Assembly: GCA_029964075.1 (NCBI GenBank)
Contig: CM057135.1
Coordinates: 3,395,001-3,459,000, forward strand
Direction of reading: 5' to 3'
DNA length: 64,000 nt
DNA from: Patiria pectinifera
Lineage: Eukaryota > Echinodermata > Asteroidea > Valvatida > Asterinidae
The notes beneath the pieces are model-generated. The model was not told where the DNA came from, did no database searches, and was given only the letters and a program-made list of their open reading frames with translations. Shown one piece after another: positions 54,420 to 64,000 of the stretch (its first letter is position 1; each line of letters begins with the position of its first letter). Made by a program: the position numbers and the translations under genes.

Positions 54420-54829
54420 TTGGAACCAAGATTTAGATACATGTTTAGATATATCAATATTTTGAAAGGTAAAAAAAAATTTAAAAAATCTGATTTAAAT
54501 AAAAAAAAATCTGTTTTAAATCAAATAAATCCGATTTTTTTTTTTAAAACCACAAAAAATCGCCAAACATGTACAGTACATGCACGGTACGCAAGAGGTT
54601 TTAATCTTAACTTCCTGAATATTTTCACTAACTAAACTATGGAAAAAAATCCATGTACTGATACACACAGTGGCCATGAACCTCCAAATTTCAAATCAGA
54701 ACCGTATTCATGAAACCGAAAATTAGTAAATTTTCATTCCAAAGTAAGTATTTTTGAAAAAAACTAAAGGACTATGCACACATACTTTCAATAATACAAT
54801 TCCTTACCTTGGGATAACATCAATTCATG
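54420..54829. other. AT-rich spacer
   Basis: Poly-A/T rich with ATCTGATTTAAAT tracts. No gene seen. Confidence 0.4.
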
Positions 54830-55610
54830 TCTGTGGAATTTCCTCATCATCAGAAGAGAACAAGGAAGGAGAATAACACACTCCAGCTGGTGCATTCTCA
54901 ACAACACATAAATCCTCTGAAGATGAGGATCCCAATACCGGTACTCCCACAGCTGGTGCATTGTCATGTGCACGTAAATCCCCTGAAGATGATCCGGATG
55001 CCGGTACTCCCACAGCTGGTGCATTGTCATCAACACGTAAATCCCCTGAAGATGGGCATCTGGATACCGGTATTCCCACAGCTGGTGCATTGTCAGTCAC
55101 ACGTAAATCCCCTGAAGATTAGGATCTGGATGCAGATACTCCCACAGCTGGTGCATTAATGTCAGCAACACTTAAATCCCCTGAGGATGAGGATCCCGAT
55201 GTCGGTACTCCCACAGCTGGTGCATTGTCAGCCACACAGAAATCCCCTGAGCATAACCATCCGGATGCCGGTACTCCCACAGCTGGTGCATTGTCAGCTA
55301 CACAGAAATCCCCCGAGCATGACCATCCAGATGCCGGTACTCCCACAGCTAGTGCATTAGCTTCACGTAAACCCCCTGAAGATGATCCGGGTGCCGGTAC
55401 TCCCAAAGCTGTTGCATTGTAGGCCACATGTAAATATTCTGAAAATGAGGATCTGGACATGGCTGCCACAGCTGGTGCAGTTTTTAGCTACATGTAAATC
55501 CCCTGAAGATGAGCATCCGAATGCCGGTACTCCCCACAGCTGGTGCCGGCATTGTCACCTACACGTGAATGATCCCCTGAAGATGAGCATCCTGATACCT
55601 GTACTCCCCA
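54830..55610. repeat. ~66-bp minisatellite, about 11-12 copies
   Basis: Units carry GGTACTCCCACAGCTGGTGCATT...AAATCCCCTGAAGATGA with variations in length and sequence. The unit is near 66 bp in the best-ordered part (55140-55380), a multiple of three, so both strands show repeat-encoding open frames (GTPTAGALSATQKSPEH on +, DNAPAVGVPASG on -). Copies at the edges differ in length and break the frames. Confidence 0.9.
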
Positions 55611-58214
55611 CGGCTGTTCCAGCGCAAATAAAGGCGCCCCCTGTCGTTCTAATCGCGCCAGTCGACAATCGCTGTATAATGACGTCATCGACACTCTCTG
55701 TGGGTCGGGCCCAGCGAGTTTTGAATCATGAATATTTATATCTGGGAATCTTTGGGAATGTAATTGGTAGATGAATCGGTCAAAGTTCAAAATGTTTCTT
55801 TTTTAAAAGTTTGTTATTTTCCCCTCATTTCCATATATAAATATCAGCTCATGAATATTGAATTACTAAAAACAGCGCTGGATAAACCTGGCGTTCGACC
55901 CAGCTGATTTCCGCTGTGTGCGGGTATGTGACAAATTGGTCACATTAAAAGGTGTTTTTTTTCTCCAAACAAGAGGTTTTCTCAGATGTTAGGCCCACAT
56001 CAACTTTGTTTTGGAGATACGTGTGGCATATGTGTTCGGTTCGAAGGTAAAGACAGCGGTGGATTTGTTCATATTTAGATGCAAAAAGTGACAAATTTTC
56101 GTGTGTGTGCAGGATGCCAAACGGTTGAGTTTGTTGTAACGCGTACATTGTGCACGCGTGTGCAGCACGCATAGCCCGAGCGCATGATGGTTTAGAGACA
56201 ACTCGACCGTTTGCGTGTACATGTACGTGTACGGGCACGCGTGCAGACCTAACCCGTGGTTCGTGCATGTGTGGCCGTGGACGAAGATTCTCCGTTGGCG
56301 AAATGTACATGTACACGACATGTCGTGTATTGTGCTACAAGTTAGTTATACATGGGAAAGAGAATTCCATACACTTACATCAACTAGGCCTAAAATTGGA
56401 TGGTAAAACAAATTGCATGATTCAATTAAAAAACGATATGAATAGGCTATTACAACAGAGAGAGAGAAAAAAAGAACATTTCAATACAATTTGATTCTGA
56501 CAGTCATGAACATGATGAAAGTAGGTAACATATGTCTGACAAATCTTTTTTGTTGTACCTGCCACCTTTCGTGTTTACAGAACTTATTCTGGCATTTTTG
56601 ACGTTTGAGTTAATTCAGGCTTTGCATATTTATTCGGTAAATTCATTTTAATTTTCATGTAAAAACAATTACCTCGGCACATAGGGACATGTAAATGGGC
56701 AATTTTTAAATGGAGGTGTGTATGTTCCTGCTCCATACATGTGGATCTTTTCTCTGGATCACCAAGCTTCCGAACAATTTTCAGCCAATACTTCGCACAG
56801 GCCTACCTGTGCACCCCCACCTCCCCCGATAAAGTAATATTAATATTGTTAATTGTTGTCATGATACATCGTGTACATGTTACATGCACCACTGTTTTAG
56901 TATAACATGTAGAGCTTGGAATGTATGGCTACATTTTTCCCATGCCCCACCCCACCCCAACCCCGTAATAACAACATGGAACATATGATCCTGTTTTCTG
57001 AAGAAAAAAAACCATTTTGTTAGGATTTTCCAGGAAGTTTGCAGTATCATTCTCCTGAGAAGAGGGTTCTTGTATCTTCTGGAGCTCTGGTGAGATGGTG
57101 GCGTGATAAACCGTTGACTAGTCGTGACGAGCCGTACAGTGGAAGTGAATCTTTCATTCCACATTTGTGCAAGGAGGATCAGGATTACACAGAAATGAAC
57201 ATGTGTTGGGTGTATTGTTCGTAACTGAATGTGTGTAAAACTGTGTGATGCCATGTGCACTGCTAGATCATCAGCAAAAAAAGGCACTCTCCTGCACCGC
57301 CTTGATCCGACGCTGTGCATACATTAATAACTTCCCAGTATTGTCTGCTTTCCAAGGAATCACCCTGGAATTGAGGCTCGGGATTCACACGTCACACATG
57401 ATTACTCGCAATGGACTGGTTCCCGCTCCGATAATATCCGACAGGTTTACATGTTAATGCCAGTTATGGCCATTGATTGGATCACCTCTCTGCACATGTG
57501 CGGTATAATTTTGTTACTTTTGAAAATGATATTTACACTGTCGTGCTTAAGTGGCAGTTGAATACATGGCTATCGCAAAACTGACTCTTACATGAACCAT
57601 ACCCAGTAGGCAAAATGGCCGTGTCTCTACTAAAACTGCATTAGTGACAACCTAGTTGCCATTTTGCAATGTGCTGGATCTGTGCTTACATTATCATTGT
57701 GATTTTGTACCTAGGGGCAGAATTGTGACCTGGGCTAATTTGCATACACCGGTAGGAATTCCTCCAGGACTACTGCGAGCTAGTTTACCCTCCTAAGTGC
57801 CAAAATTATGAATTGAAATACAACTGGATGTTAATTTTACTGAAAATCAACTAATTGTTGACACTACTAAAATGCTATTAAATTAAATAGTTTTATCAGT
57901 GTTGTGTTTTTAAAGTTAGTTATTATGCTTCTAATAAAAAGTAAGTATAGGCCTACTTTTCCATACTTTAAAACAGATGAGACTCTTACGTGTATGTGAA
58001 TGTTGATTGACTTTTTCATGTATACTGGGACCAATGGGAGACAGTGGGTTTCACGAAATGGGCAGCCAACTTAAATAATGAAATAAAGAAATACATAAAT
58101 ATTACCCTTCCACTTTTTTTCAAATCTAACATTGGATTCTGCCTTTGCTTGTTCCACATTCAATGATTGGCTGCAGCCTCTACTATCTCTGGGGGAATGC
58201 AGCAACCTCTCAGT
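55611..58214. other. Non-coding region between minisatellite and copy C
   Basis: About 2.6 kb, mostly AT-rich with some TACATGTACA tracts. The open frames here are short and motif-free. No gene, RNA or element border recognised. Confidence 0.5.
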
Positions 58215-58440
58215 AGTAGGGATAGTGGGGGTACCAGATCAAAATGGAAAATCTGTGGCAAGCCTGAAAACGTCGCTCTCGTTTTCAAAATCCCCCGATC
58301 CCTATTTTTTAAAAATCTGATCAAAATCCCCCGAGGCAAATTTTAGAAAAAAATCTGATCAAAATCCCCCGATCCCAATTTTTAAAAAATCTGACGTCGG
58401 GTACCGGATCAAAATCTCCCGATCCCCCACTTATAAACAG
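58215..58440. repeat. Terminal region of copy C with 37-57-bp repeats
   Basis: After the AGTAGGG start there are four imperfect units of AAAATCCCCCGATCCC followed by ATTTTTAAAAAATCTGATC. The region ends ...GATCCCCCACTTATAA; the CCCCCACTTATAA part is shared with the inner edge of copy B's right TIR. The rest is unlike the TIR of A or B. Confidence 0.75.
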
Positions 58441-58484
58441 CGCCTCTAAAAAAAAAAAAAATTTGAGAATATTAACCAGCAACC

Positions 58485-58649
58485 ATGGATAAACGCTTTA
58501 TAGAGACGGATAGCTATACGTCAATGCTTTGTGTAAGGTTGAGTGATAAACGTTTAGATGATCGCTACAATAAAGGTGGGGCTGAGGGTGAAAGTTTTTT
58601 AATTTCTTTTTTAAAGTCTAAATCGCTTTCTCTAAGAGGAAAGGTATAG
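58485..58649 (+). pseudogene. TFIIB-like gene remnant (copy C)
   Basis: A 54-codon open frame at the position and orientation of the copy B TFIIB-like gene. It shares the IETD/RETD, DDRYNKGGAEG and LRG...V-stop pieces with the end of that protein. The zinc ribbon and most of the cyclin-like helices are missing, and a ~30-residue insert (SFLISFLKSKS) separates the last motifs. It may be a truncated copy or a divergent small gene. Confidence 0.5.
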
Positions 58650-58677
58650 CTCGGTGGATCGCCTTCATAATGTTTAT

Positions 58678-59328
58678 TTATTGAGAATTCGAACTTGTAA
58701 GTTTTTCGATGACAGATTTTTTTCCCTTTGCCAACCGTTCGTCTACCCGTTTTTTAACTTCTTTTTCAAAGTCTAAATCGCTTTTAATTTTGTGAAGCTT
58801 TGTGCTTGTCTTTGTTCTAATTTTTTGCTTAAGCTCGTTAAATTTTGCGAGCTCTCTCGTAATCAATAAGAACTCTTCGTGCGATATATCTCTGTCGTTG
58901 ATGGCTTGAAACACGTATTCTTCAATCGTGTTAAGTTTGGAGTCTGCTAATATTTTAATCTGGTCGTGCTTTTTCAGCTTGGTGGTTAATCGCTTAGACG
59001 TGATTCTAAGCAGAATATCTACACCAAAAGCGTCTATAAACGTTCCTTCTAGCACCAATCCAACGGGGGCTGATATAACACCCAAGAGAGTGGGAATACT
59101 GAAAGCTCCTGCTATAGCCCCCAACCCTTCTAATCCTATCTCTACGTAATTAATAGTGTCGATCATTCTCTTTATTTTTTTATAAGTGCGCTCTCGGTGG
59201 TCTCTCTCTTTCAAGATTAAAGATCGAATCTCTTCAATCTTTTTAAGTCTGTACACTTTTGTTTCTTCGTTACTATTTAATCGGAGTACATCTCCAGAAA
59301 TATCAGGGTATAATACATTATTACTCAT
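58678..59328 (-). CDS. 216-aa coiled-coil/two-span membrane protein (copy C, intact)
   Basis: YRLKKIEEIRSLILKERDHRERTYKKIKRMID (in part) is a charged helix. It is followed by a hydrophobic region at residues ~65-110 (GAIAGAFSIPTLLGVISAPVGLVL; FGVDILL), then KKHDQIKILADSKLNTIEEYV and a long charged C-terminal helix with a basic tail. I recall the HDxIKxLAxSKLxxI pattern as a widespread Maverick protein. Function unknown. The copy B version is broken in at least two places, so this is the reference copy. The start is preceded by TTTTATATTAAAACATG-like sequence. Confidence 0.82.
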   Translation of the reverse strand: MSNNVLYPDISGDVLRLNSNEETKVYRLKKIEEIRSLILKERDHRERTYKKIKRMIDTINYVEIGLEGLGAIAGAFSIPTLLGVISAPVGLVLEGTFIDAFGVDILLRITSKRLTTKLKKHDQIKILADSKLNTIEEYVFQAINDRDISHEEFLLITRELAKFNELKQKIRTKTSTKLHKIKSDLDFEKEVKKRVDERLAKGKKSVIEKLTSSNSQ

Positions 59329-59353
59329 GTTTTAATATAAAAACATTTTAAAA

Positions 59354-60532
59354 TCAAAAGATCTCCAACTCGATAATGATACCCTCACCCTTATTGTTGA
59401 ATACCTGTCCTTTTTCACCGCTGATAGAAAATGTCAGTTTGTCGATTATACCGTTTTTAAGATTTTTGAATCCCTCGGCTCTATCAATATCGGCTTTGCG
59501 CGTAGCCACGGGTACGATTTTTAAGATGTCAGAAGGACGACCATTAAAAAAGTTTTCACTCGTACTTAATTGCGGGCAGCGAATAAACAAAAATTTAAAC
59601 GGATTAACGTCGTAATACCCCGTGTACACCACTTTGGGTACCAGTCTTCCTTTGGGTAAATTGAGTAATCGAGATACTTCTCTGTTCAAGCGCAATTTGA
59701 GATTTACGTCGGTTATCACCAACGTCACCTTTTTAGATTCTCTAAATATTCGAAAACTTACCCCGGGTATAGAATTTAAAATGAAATCGAACCAATCGAC
59801 GTCGTACCACCCCGGCGGTATGATGACCGAACCGGTGACTCCGAGTGGCAACGGCTCTAAATGACTCGGAGGAATAAAATCGAAATCATCACCCGTCACG
59901 ATAAGACTTCCTCTTATAATCACCCCTGCTTCTCTACTATCTCTCAACTCGCTCAACTCGCTCGCACCCATTTCTCTTTCAATAAACTTTAAAGCCAATT
60001 CCTCACCTTCAAAGATTTTTTTTTCTCTAACAAATAATATTCTTACTAAAGATTGAAGCATATTAAGTTCTAATTCAGTTTTTGGTATTTTTGAATTCAT
60101 GGCGGCTAAAATCAACCCTCGCCGTTCAGCTATAATAGCTCTTTTTCTTTTGTTTGATTCTAAAACGGATTGTAGTCTATCGTCTTCGTACGCTTTTGTA
60201 AGATCGTTTATAGTTTTTTGTACATTTTCATCGTTAACAAAATAGTGGTATGGTATATCGGGTAACAATCGCTCTATCAAATCTCTATCCGGCGTTGTTA
60301 TGTGTACGTCTGAAAGAAACTCCGCGGGTATGAGGGGAGGTTTATCTGTGGTAAACGCGGGTCTCCCATCTATTTGCGTATACCAATCAATCTCCGTGGC
60401 GCTGGAAATATTAAAATATCCGGGGTTAAATATCACCCTTTTTACGCGTACAGATTTTTGACTGTTTAGATTATCTACAACGTCTTCTAATTTAAACGTC
60501 TGCTCATTTTGAAACAAGTGAAATGAATGCAT
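59354..60532 (-). CDS. Putative minor capsid/penton-like protein, 392 aa (copy C, intact)
   Basis: Nearly identical to 41195-42376 of copy B, with one codon fewer near residue 105 and scattered substitutions, several in the charged helical part. The C-terminal IIPPGWYDVDWFDFILNS and LLKIVPV-like blocks are unchanged. Both copies being open, among decayed neighbours, supports a genuine coding gene. It is divergent from the 444-aa-type gene across a 41-bp gap. Confidence 0.7.
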   Translation of the reverse strand: MHSFHLFQNEQTFKLEDVVDNLNSQKSVRVKRVIFNPGYFNISSATEIDWYTQIDGRPAFTTDKPPLIPAEFLSDVHITTPDRDLIERLLPDIPYHYFVNDENVQKTINDLTKAYEDDRLQSVLESNKRKRAIIAERRGLILAAMNSKIPKTELELNMLQSLVRILFVREKKIFEGEELALKFIEREMGASELSELRDSREAGVIIRGSLIVTGDDFDFIPPSHLEPLPLGVTGSVIIPPGWYDVDWFDFILNSIPGVSFRIFRESKKVTLVITDVNLKLRLNREVSRLLNLPKGRLVPKVVYTGYYDVNPFKFLFIRCPQLSTSENFFNGRPSDILKIVPVATRKADIDRAEGFKNLKNGIIDKLTFSISGEKGQVFNNKGEGIIIELEIF

Positions 60533-60573
60533 TTATTTTAAAGTCTATTTATATTAAAACTTAAACTAAAATA

Positions 60574-61914
60574 ATGAGTCAAGCAAAGTTTTTAAACAGC
60601 AGTAAACCCAGTGAACTTGAGGTCATAGTTAATAATACCAGCGGGTTTTTAAGCTTGTTCCCCGACTTAACCTCAGACTATAAATTGCCTCGCATCAAAA
60701 CGGACAAGGATGTAGATCGTTGGAAATCACACTCCATGTCGTTTTATCAAAATCAGTTAAATTTTGCGATCTACTGCGCTACTACGGGCTGCGGTGTTGG
60801 ATTTGATCTTTTAAACGCGAGCAACCGTTACGTTTGGGCCATCTTTAACTTTCATTTATATTTTACGGTTAGAAAGATCCTGTACGACTTTGCCACTCCT
60901 TTACCGGGAGATGACGCATTTAACGCTCTAGACAACAGTTATAATCTCAGAGCTTTTACCGATACCTGTTTGTTGTTTTGAATAGATAAAAACAAGTCTT
61001 TTAAACAGACGAGAGACACAAACTCTAACGGTTTAGGTATAGCTTATTACTGGGACACGTCTTACGTACCCGTACCCGGAAACGATTATGATACGACCGA
61101 CTTTAATCTCGAGTATAGTCAGTATCGTAAAAATATGATGGGTGGAACTAAAATGGGGTTTGGTTTTGACGATCCACCCAAGGGTTCGGGGCGTTACAGC
61201 AATTACACCGTAGCCTTTATCGAACAAAATGAATCGGTACAAAAGGCTTGGTTAGATTTTTTACCCAACACGAGTTCGTTTACCCCCGCGGGAATCATAA
61301 AGATCAACGAATCAATCAGATCTTACGTGTACGCTTTACTCGGTGCGCAGGCTCAAACAAAAACGAGCGTATTATCACCGGGCACCGGATTAGACGCTCA
61401 GAGACAATTTAACGTCATCGTTGAAGATATCATCAATGCAGTAGACGACATGGAAACGAGTATCGATCAATTTCAAGACGCTTTGCAGTACGCCAGAACA
61501 CCTTTAAATTTTGTCGTGAAACCGGGATTGTATTTAATTCCATCAGATATGAACTTGAGGATTGGAACGCACGACGGCTATAACAACAATCTTCAAATCG
61601 CTACCCAGAGTATGAACACTGGTTTGGTGCCAGATTTAAACTCACAACCTCAACCGGACGACTCTTTTGATGACACCGATTACGTCGCGCCACCTACACC
61701 CTCACCAGCACCAGCACCTACACCAGCACCTACACCCCCAGAGTCTATGACAAACGATGTTGTATCACCAACACCAGCACCAACACCAGCACCTACAGTT
61801 TTAACCCAGGAGCCCACGAAACTACAAACTCACCAAGACGAAAAATTATCGTTGACGGTAGGAATGTTAGCTATCGTTGGCATGGGTATTTTGGCTTACG
61901 AGGCAACGCAATAA
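60574..61914 (+). pseudogene. 444-aa-type protein, variant form with anchor (copy C, one nonsense codon)
   Basis: Same frame throughout, interrupted by a TGA at 60979-60981 (after TDTCLLF). Compared with copy B it lacks 36 residues after the first two codons (an in-frame 108-bp deletion). It carries a different 60-residue segment at 61039-61218 (rich in Tyr, Asp, Gly) where B has 50 unrelated residues. It also keeps the C-terminal membrane span LTVGMLAIVGMGILAYEA that B has lost. The Pro-rich stalk (PAPTPAPTPAP repeats) is longer. A surface-exposed protein is inferred. Confidence 0.75.
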
Positions 61915-61931
61915 GTCACACTCTAATCTCA

Positions 61932-61983
61932 CACAAAAATAAAGCCTTACCAACTTTGTGCTGGTAAGGCTTTATTTTTTGTG
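61932..61983. terminator. Hairpin with poly(A) signals on both strands (copy C)
   Basis: CACAAAAATAAAGCCTTACCA pairs with TGGTAAGGCTTTATTTTTTGTG around a 9-base loop. AATAAA is read on both strands, serving the two convergent genes on either side. Same position and stem core as in copy B, with differences in the A/T flanks. Confidence 0.82.
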
Positions 61984-62019
61984 TTAACTGGATTACCGTC
62001 GGCGCCAGAGGCGCCTTTA

Positions 62020-63268
62020 CTACCATCGTTTTTGCAGGTACGCAAACACCAAGGCTCTCACACCCAAAAACAAAGCCCATACGTGTTCGGCCAACCACGA
62101 TACGGACTTACTCAGCGCGTTAAATATCCAACTGAGTACGCTGCCTATGATACCCGGCAGAGCACCCAACGCGCTCACTCCGAGTTTTTTTAAGAGCAGA
62201 TGCAAAATTAGCGAGTTGTTTTGAAATCCACTCTGATGTTGGCGATGGCGCGGTTGGGGCACCCACACCTCTCACGCTAGCGACGATGCTACTCACTATC
62301 GTGATGATAGCTAAACTAAAAGCGGCTAACATACTCACTATGGTCACACCTTGTTCTCTGAACAGAGTTCTAATCTTTTCCGCCAGAGTCGTGTCGTCGC
62401 CTAATATTTTATTAATCGTTTCTTTGATTCTAGCGATCTGACTTTTGAGCCCTCGTTCGTTGGCTTTTGCGGCTTCTTATCTGGCGGATCTTTCAACGTT
62501 CAAGTCGCTCAATTTATCAGACAAGTCTCGTCGACCCTCCTCGCTGTGAGATTCGTCGAGTTCTTGTCTCGTGGCTGCAATCTCTCGGTCCAGTTCTGTG
62601 AGACGCGCTAAATTAAGTTCTAGGTTACCTCTCAACGTCTGAAGACTTTCATCTAATCCCTGGAGTTCTCTGTAATTCAATCCTTCTGTTTGAGCGCCGG
62701 TGTCTTGTTCTAAATCGTCTATAATCTCGATTACCTCATCGGTGACGCTGGGTAGTTCTGTCATGGGGATACTCTCGGGTTGTATTAACCTCAGTTTTTT
62801 ACTTTGATCGTCACTGAGTGTCTTACGTTTATAAGGCTTAAAGCCTAATTCATCTCTAATAAAACTTAAACCTTTTAAATTTTTACTATTTGCAATTGCC
62901 TCTATAGTACTCAGGGCTAAAAATTTGTTTACGTTTTTACTATCTGTTAACCTTATTAACTTTCTACCATATTTATAAAATAAACCAGTTTTTTTGAAAA
63001 TAAAGTTTTCGTATCTCGCAGATATTGATTCATTCCATGTGTTATTAGCATTGTAAAAGTCATCAATGCGTCTATTATTGATCCTGATTCTTAATTTTTC
63101 TAAGCTGTCACCTTGAGTCTTTTGATTGGTTACGTCATCTATGTCGGTAGTGGGGATGGGTGGCGCATCAAAGTTGTCGTCCAGATTGGTCTCTGCTACA
63201 TCATCATCATCGTCTTCATCGTAATCGTAATCATCAACGGGGTCAAAGTCAAATCCTCCTTCAGCCAT
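62020..63268 (-). pseudogene. 421-aa-type protein, divergent variant (copy C, broken)
   Basis: 63268-62477 is open: acidic N-terminus, then a domain (residues ~47-148, 62825-63130) only distantly similar to copy B, then the coiled coil almost identical to B. A TAA replaces a leucine codon at 62477-62479. Downstream frames give the EKIRTLFREQGVTIVS-like part, a deletion of most of the Pro-Thr linker, and the amphipathic C-terminus, with a frame break in the T-run near 62185. Confidence 0.82.
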
Positions 63269-63290
63269 TTATTTAATAAACCTATTTAAA

Positions 63291-63533
63291 TTATGCCGTT
63301 TTCATTATACTGCCCGGTAGTATACCCTGGGCCACCAACCAATTTTGCGTGGCCAGAGCTCCACTTATAATACCCGTCAATTTAGCCGCATCTTCTACGC
63401 TTAGTTTGTTTAAATCCGGCGCTTTCATTTTGAGTAGTTTATTTCCTATCATGACGTATCCCATTGAAAGACCCGATATGACGGCTCCGTGATAAATCGT
63501 ATTTGCTATTCCGTTGGTGTCAAAGTTACTCAT
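63291..63533 (-). CDS. 80-aa membrane protein of Polintons (copy C)
   Basis: Open and almost identical to 38138-38380 in copy B (changes such as AMVGAKLF to VMIGNKLL within the span). The distances to its neighbours are as in B. Confidence 0.78.
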   Translation of the reverse strand: MSNFDTNGIANTIYHGAVISGLSMGYVMIGNKLLKMKAPDLNKLSVEDAAKLTGIISGALATQNWLVAQGILPGSIMKTA

Positions 63534-63567
63534 CGTTTTTAATATAATCTTTTAAAAATTGTTGTTT

Positions 63568-63948
63568 TTATTCCATGTGTAGAGTTTTGGGTGCGCTGGG
63601 TGTAGTGGGTTGCGTTACTATTGGCACTGGCTGTACTACAGGCGCAGTTGCCTTGCCTTTTAATATCAGCAACGTAAATCCTATTATCGACGCTATAGCA
63701 CCCCACATAACCCAAGAGTTGTAGTCTGGTGAGCTCGTAGCTTCGTCTGATGCCACCATTTTTGCTAATTTTAATTTCATCTGTCTGTTGTGCTCGGCTA
63801 AAGCTTTACCCTGCTGTATTCGTTTAGGATTTTTAGTCTTAGTCACTCTCGTTACCGTCGGTGATGACGTTGTTTTTATCGGTTGGGGCGTCTCTGTCTC
63901 TGCTGGTTGAGCTGCAGGTGTTGCTGTCGCTGCTTCCTGATCTTCCAT
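63568..63948 (-). CDS. 127-aa-type basic, single-span protein (copy C, 126 aa)
   Basis: Open. More diverged from B than its neighbours, mainly in and after the membrane span (GFTLLILKGKATAPVV) and with one codon missing before it. The basic KNPKRIQQGKALAEHN block is unchanged. Overlaps the 192-aa gene as in A and B. Confidence 0.78.
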   Translation of the reverse strand: MEDQEAATATPAAQPAETETPQPIKTTSSPTVTRVTKTKNPKRIQQGKALAEHNRQMKLKLAKMVASDEATSSPDYNSWVMWGAIASIIGFTLLILKGKATAPVVQPVPIVTQPTTPSAPKTLHME

Positions 63949-64000
63949 TTATTATATTAGGTTTGTTAAATTTCAAATGTTTTGTTGTGATTATCGTAGC
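63839..64000 (-). CDS. 192-aa-type Polinton protein, C-terminal part (copy C, partial)
   Basis: The last ~53 codons of the 192-aa gene, overlapping the 127-aa-type gene in another frame. A substitution makes a stop two codons earlier than in A and B. The rest lies beyond the window. Confidence 0.7.
   Translation of the reverse strand, partial: ATIITTKHLKFNKPNIINGRSGSSDSNTCSSTSRDRDAPTDKNNVITDGNESD

Larger units (their letters stand above)
58215..64000 (-). mobile_element. Polinton/Maverick copy C (partial)
   Basis: Begins AGTAGGGATAGTGGGGGTACCAGA, like the AGTAGGTATTAGTGGGGGATTCCAGA start of copy B. Inside are the same genes as the right half of copy B in mirror order (TFIIB-like remnant, 216-aa, penton-like, 444-aa-type, 421-aa-type, 80-aa, 127-aa, 192-aa), cut by the window end. 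The bases just outside (TCAGT) would be the target duplication. Confidence 0.93.

Noticed and set aside
57039..57457. Short forward frames at 57.0-57.5 kb
   Set aside because: No similarity to anything I recognise, no conserved copy in the window, and ordinary AT-rich context.

Overview
The window is animal nuclear DNA, most likely from a marine invertebrate, dense in mobile elements. I infer this from the mix of Polinton, DIRS, APE-type LINE and tRNA-Leu-primed LTR elements, the AT-rich intergenic DNA and the many TACATGTA motifs. I cannot name the phylum. I recognise no host protein-coding gene. The dominant content is three copies of one Polinton/Maverick (adintovirus-like) family, an endogenous virus-like DNA transposon, in alternating orientation. 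Copy A (1-8260, reverse) is cut by the window start. Copy B (27995-43902, forward) is complete. Copy C (58215-64000, reverse) is cut by the window end.

Copy B is 15,908 bp. It has 257-bp terminal inverted repeats (TIRs) that start with AG and differ at two positions, and CATTT direct repeats abut both ends. Its order is: protein-primed DNA polymerase (+), retroviral-type integrase (-, tail to tail with the polymerase), a small coiled-coil membrane protein, double-jelly-roll major capsid protein, packaging ATPase, a 50-aa membrane ORF, a 192-aa and a 127-aa protein in overlapping frames, an 80-aa membrane protein, a 421-aa acidic/coiled-coil/amphipathic protein, a 444-aa protein (-) with a proline-rich stalk and membrane anchor, a penton-like protein, a 216-aa-type membrane/coiled-coil protein and, starting beside the right TIR and reading inward, a small TFIIB-like protein (-). 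The polymerase and integrase would replicate and integrate the element. The capsid proteins and ATPase would build and fill a particle. The TFIIB-like factor may direct transcription from the TATATTAAA / TAAATG-type starts seen before most genes. I see no maturation protease. Every copy carries disabling lesions, so these are decaying copies, although many lesions sit in homopolymers and some could be consensus errors.

The most interesting signals are: the TFIIB-like gene; two sharply bounded hypervariable segments (in the 421-aa and 444-aa proteins) between copies that are otherwise nearly identical; unrelated TIR sequences in the three copies that keep only a G-rich AGTAG end; and a conserved hairpin carrying poly(A) signals between convergent genes.

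The DNA between the copies is a repeat graveyard. From 8.3 to 28 kb there is a LINE remnant, 19-bp and 17-bp minisatellites, a 2.1-kb non-autonomous LTR retrotransposon, a 45-bp minisatellite, a piggyBac-type MITE, a probable solo LTR inside a tandem duplication, a tyrosine-recombinase pseudogene, a DIRS remnant facing away from it, a small inverted-repeat element and a nested foldback of 16-bp units. From 43.9 to 58.2 kb there is a Harbinger-type MITE, a 4.3-kb palindromic element with arms of about 1.2 kb, a nearly full-length but broken APE-type LINE, and a 66-bp minisatellite. The rest shows nothing I can support as genic.
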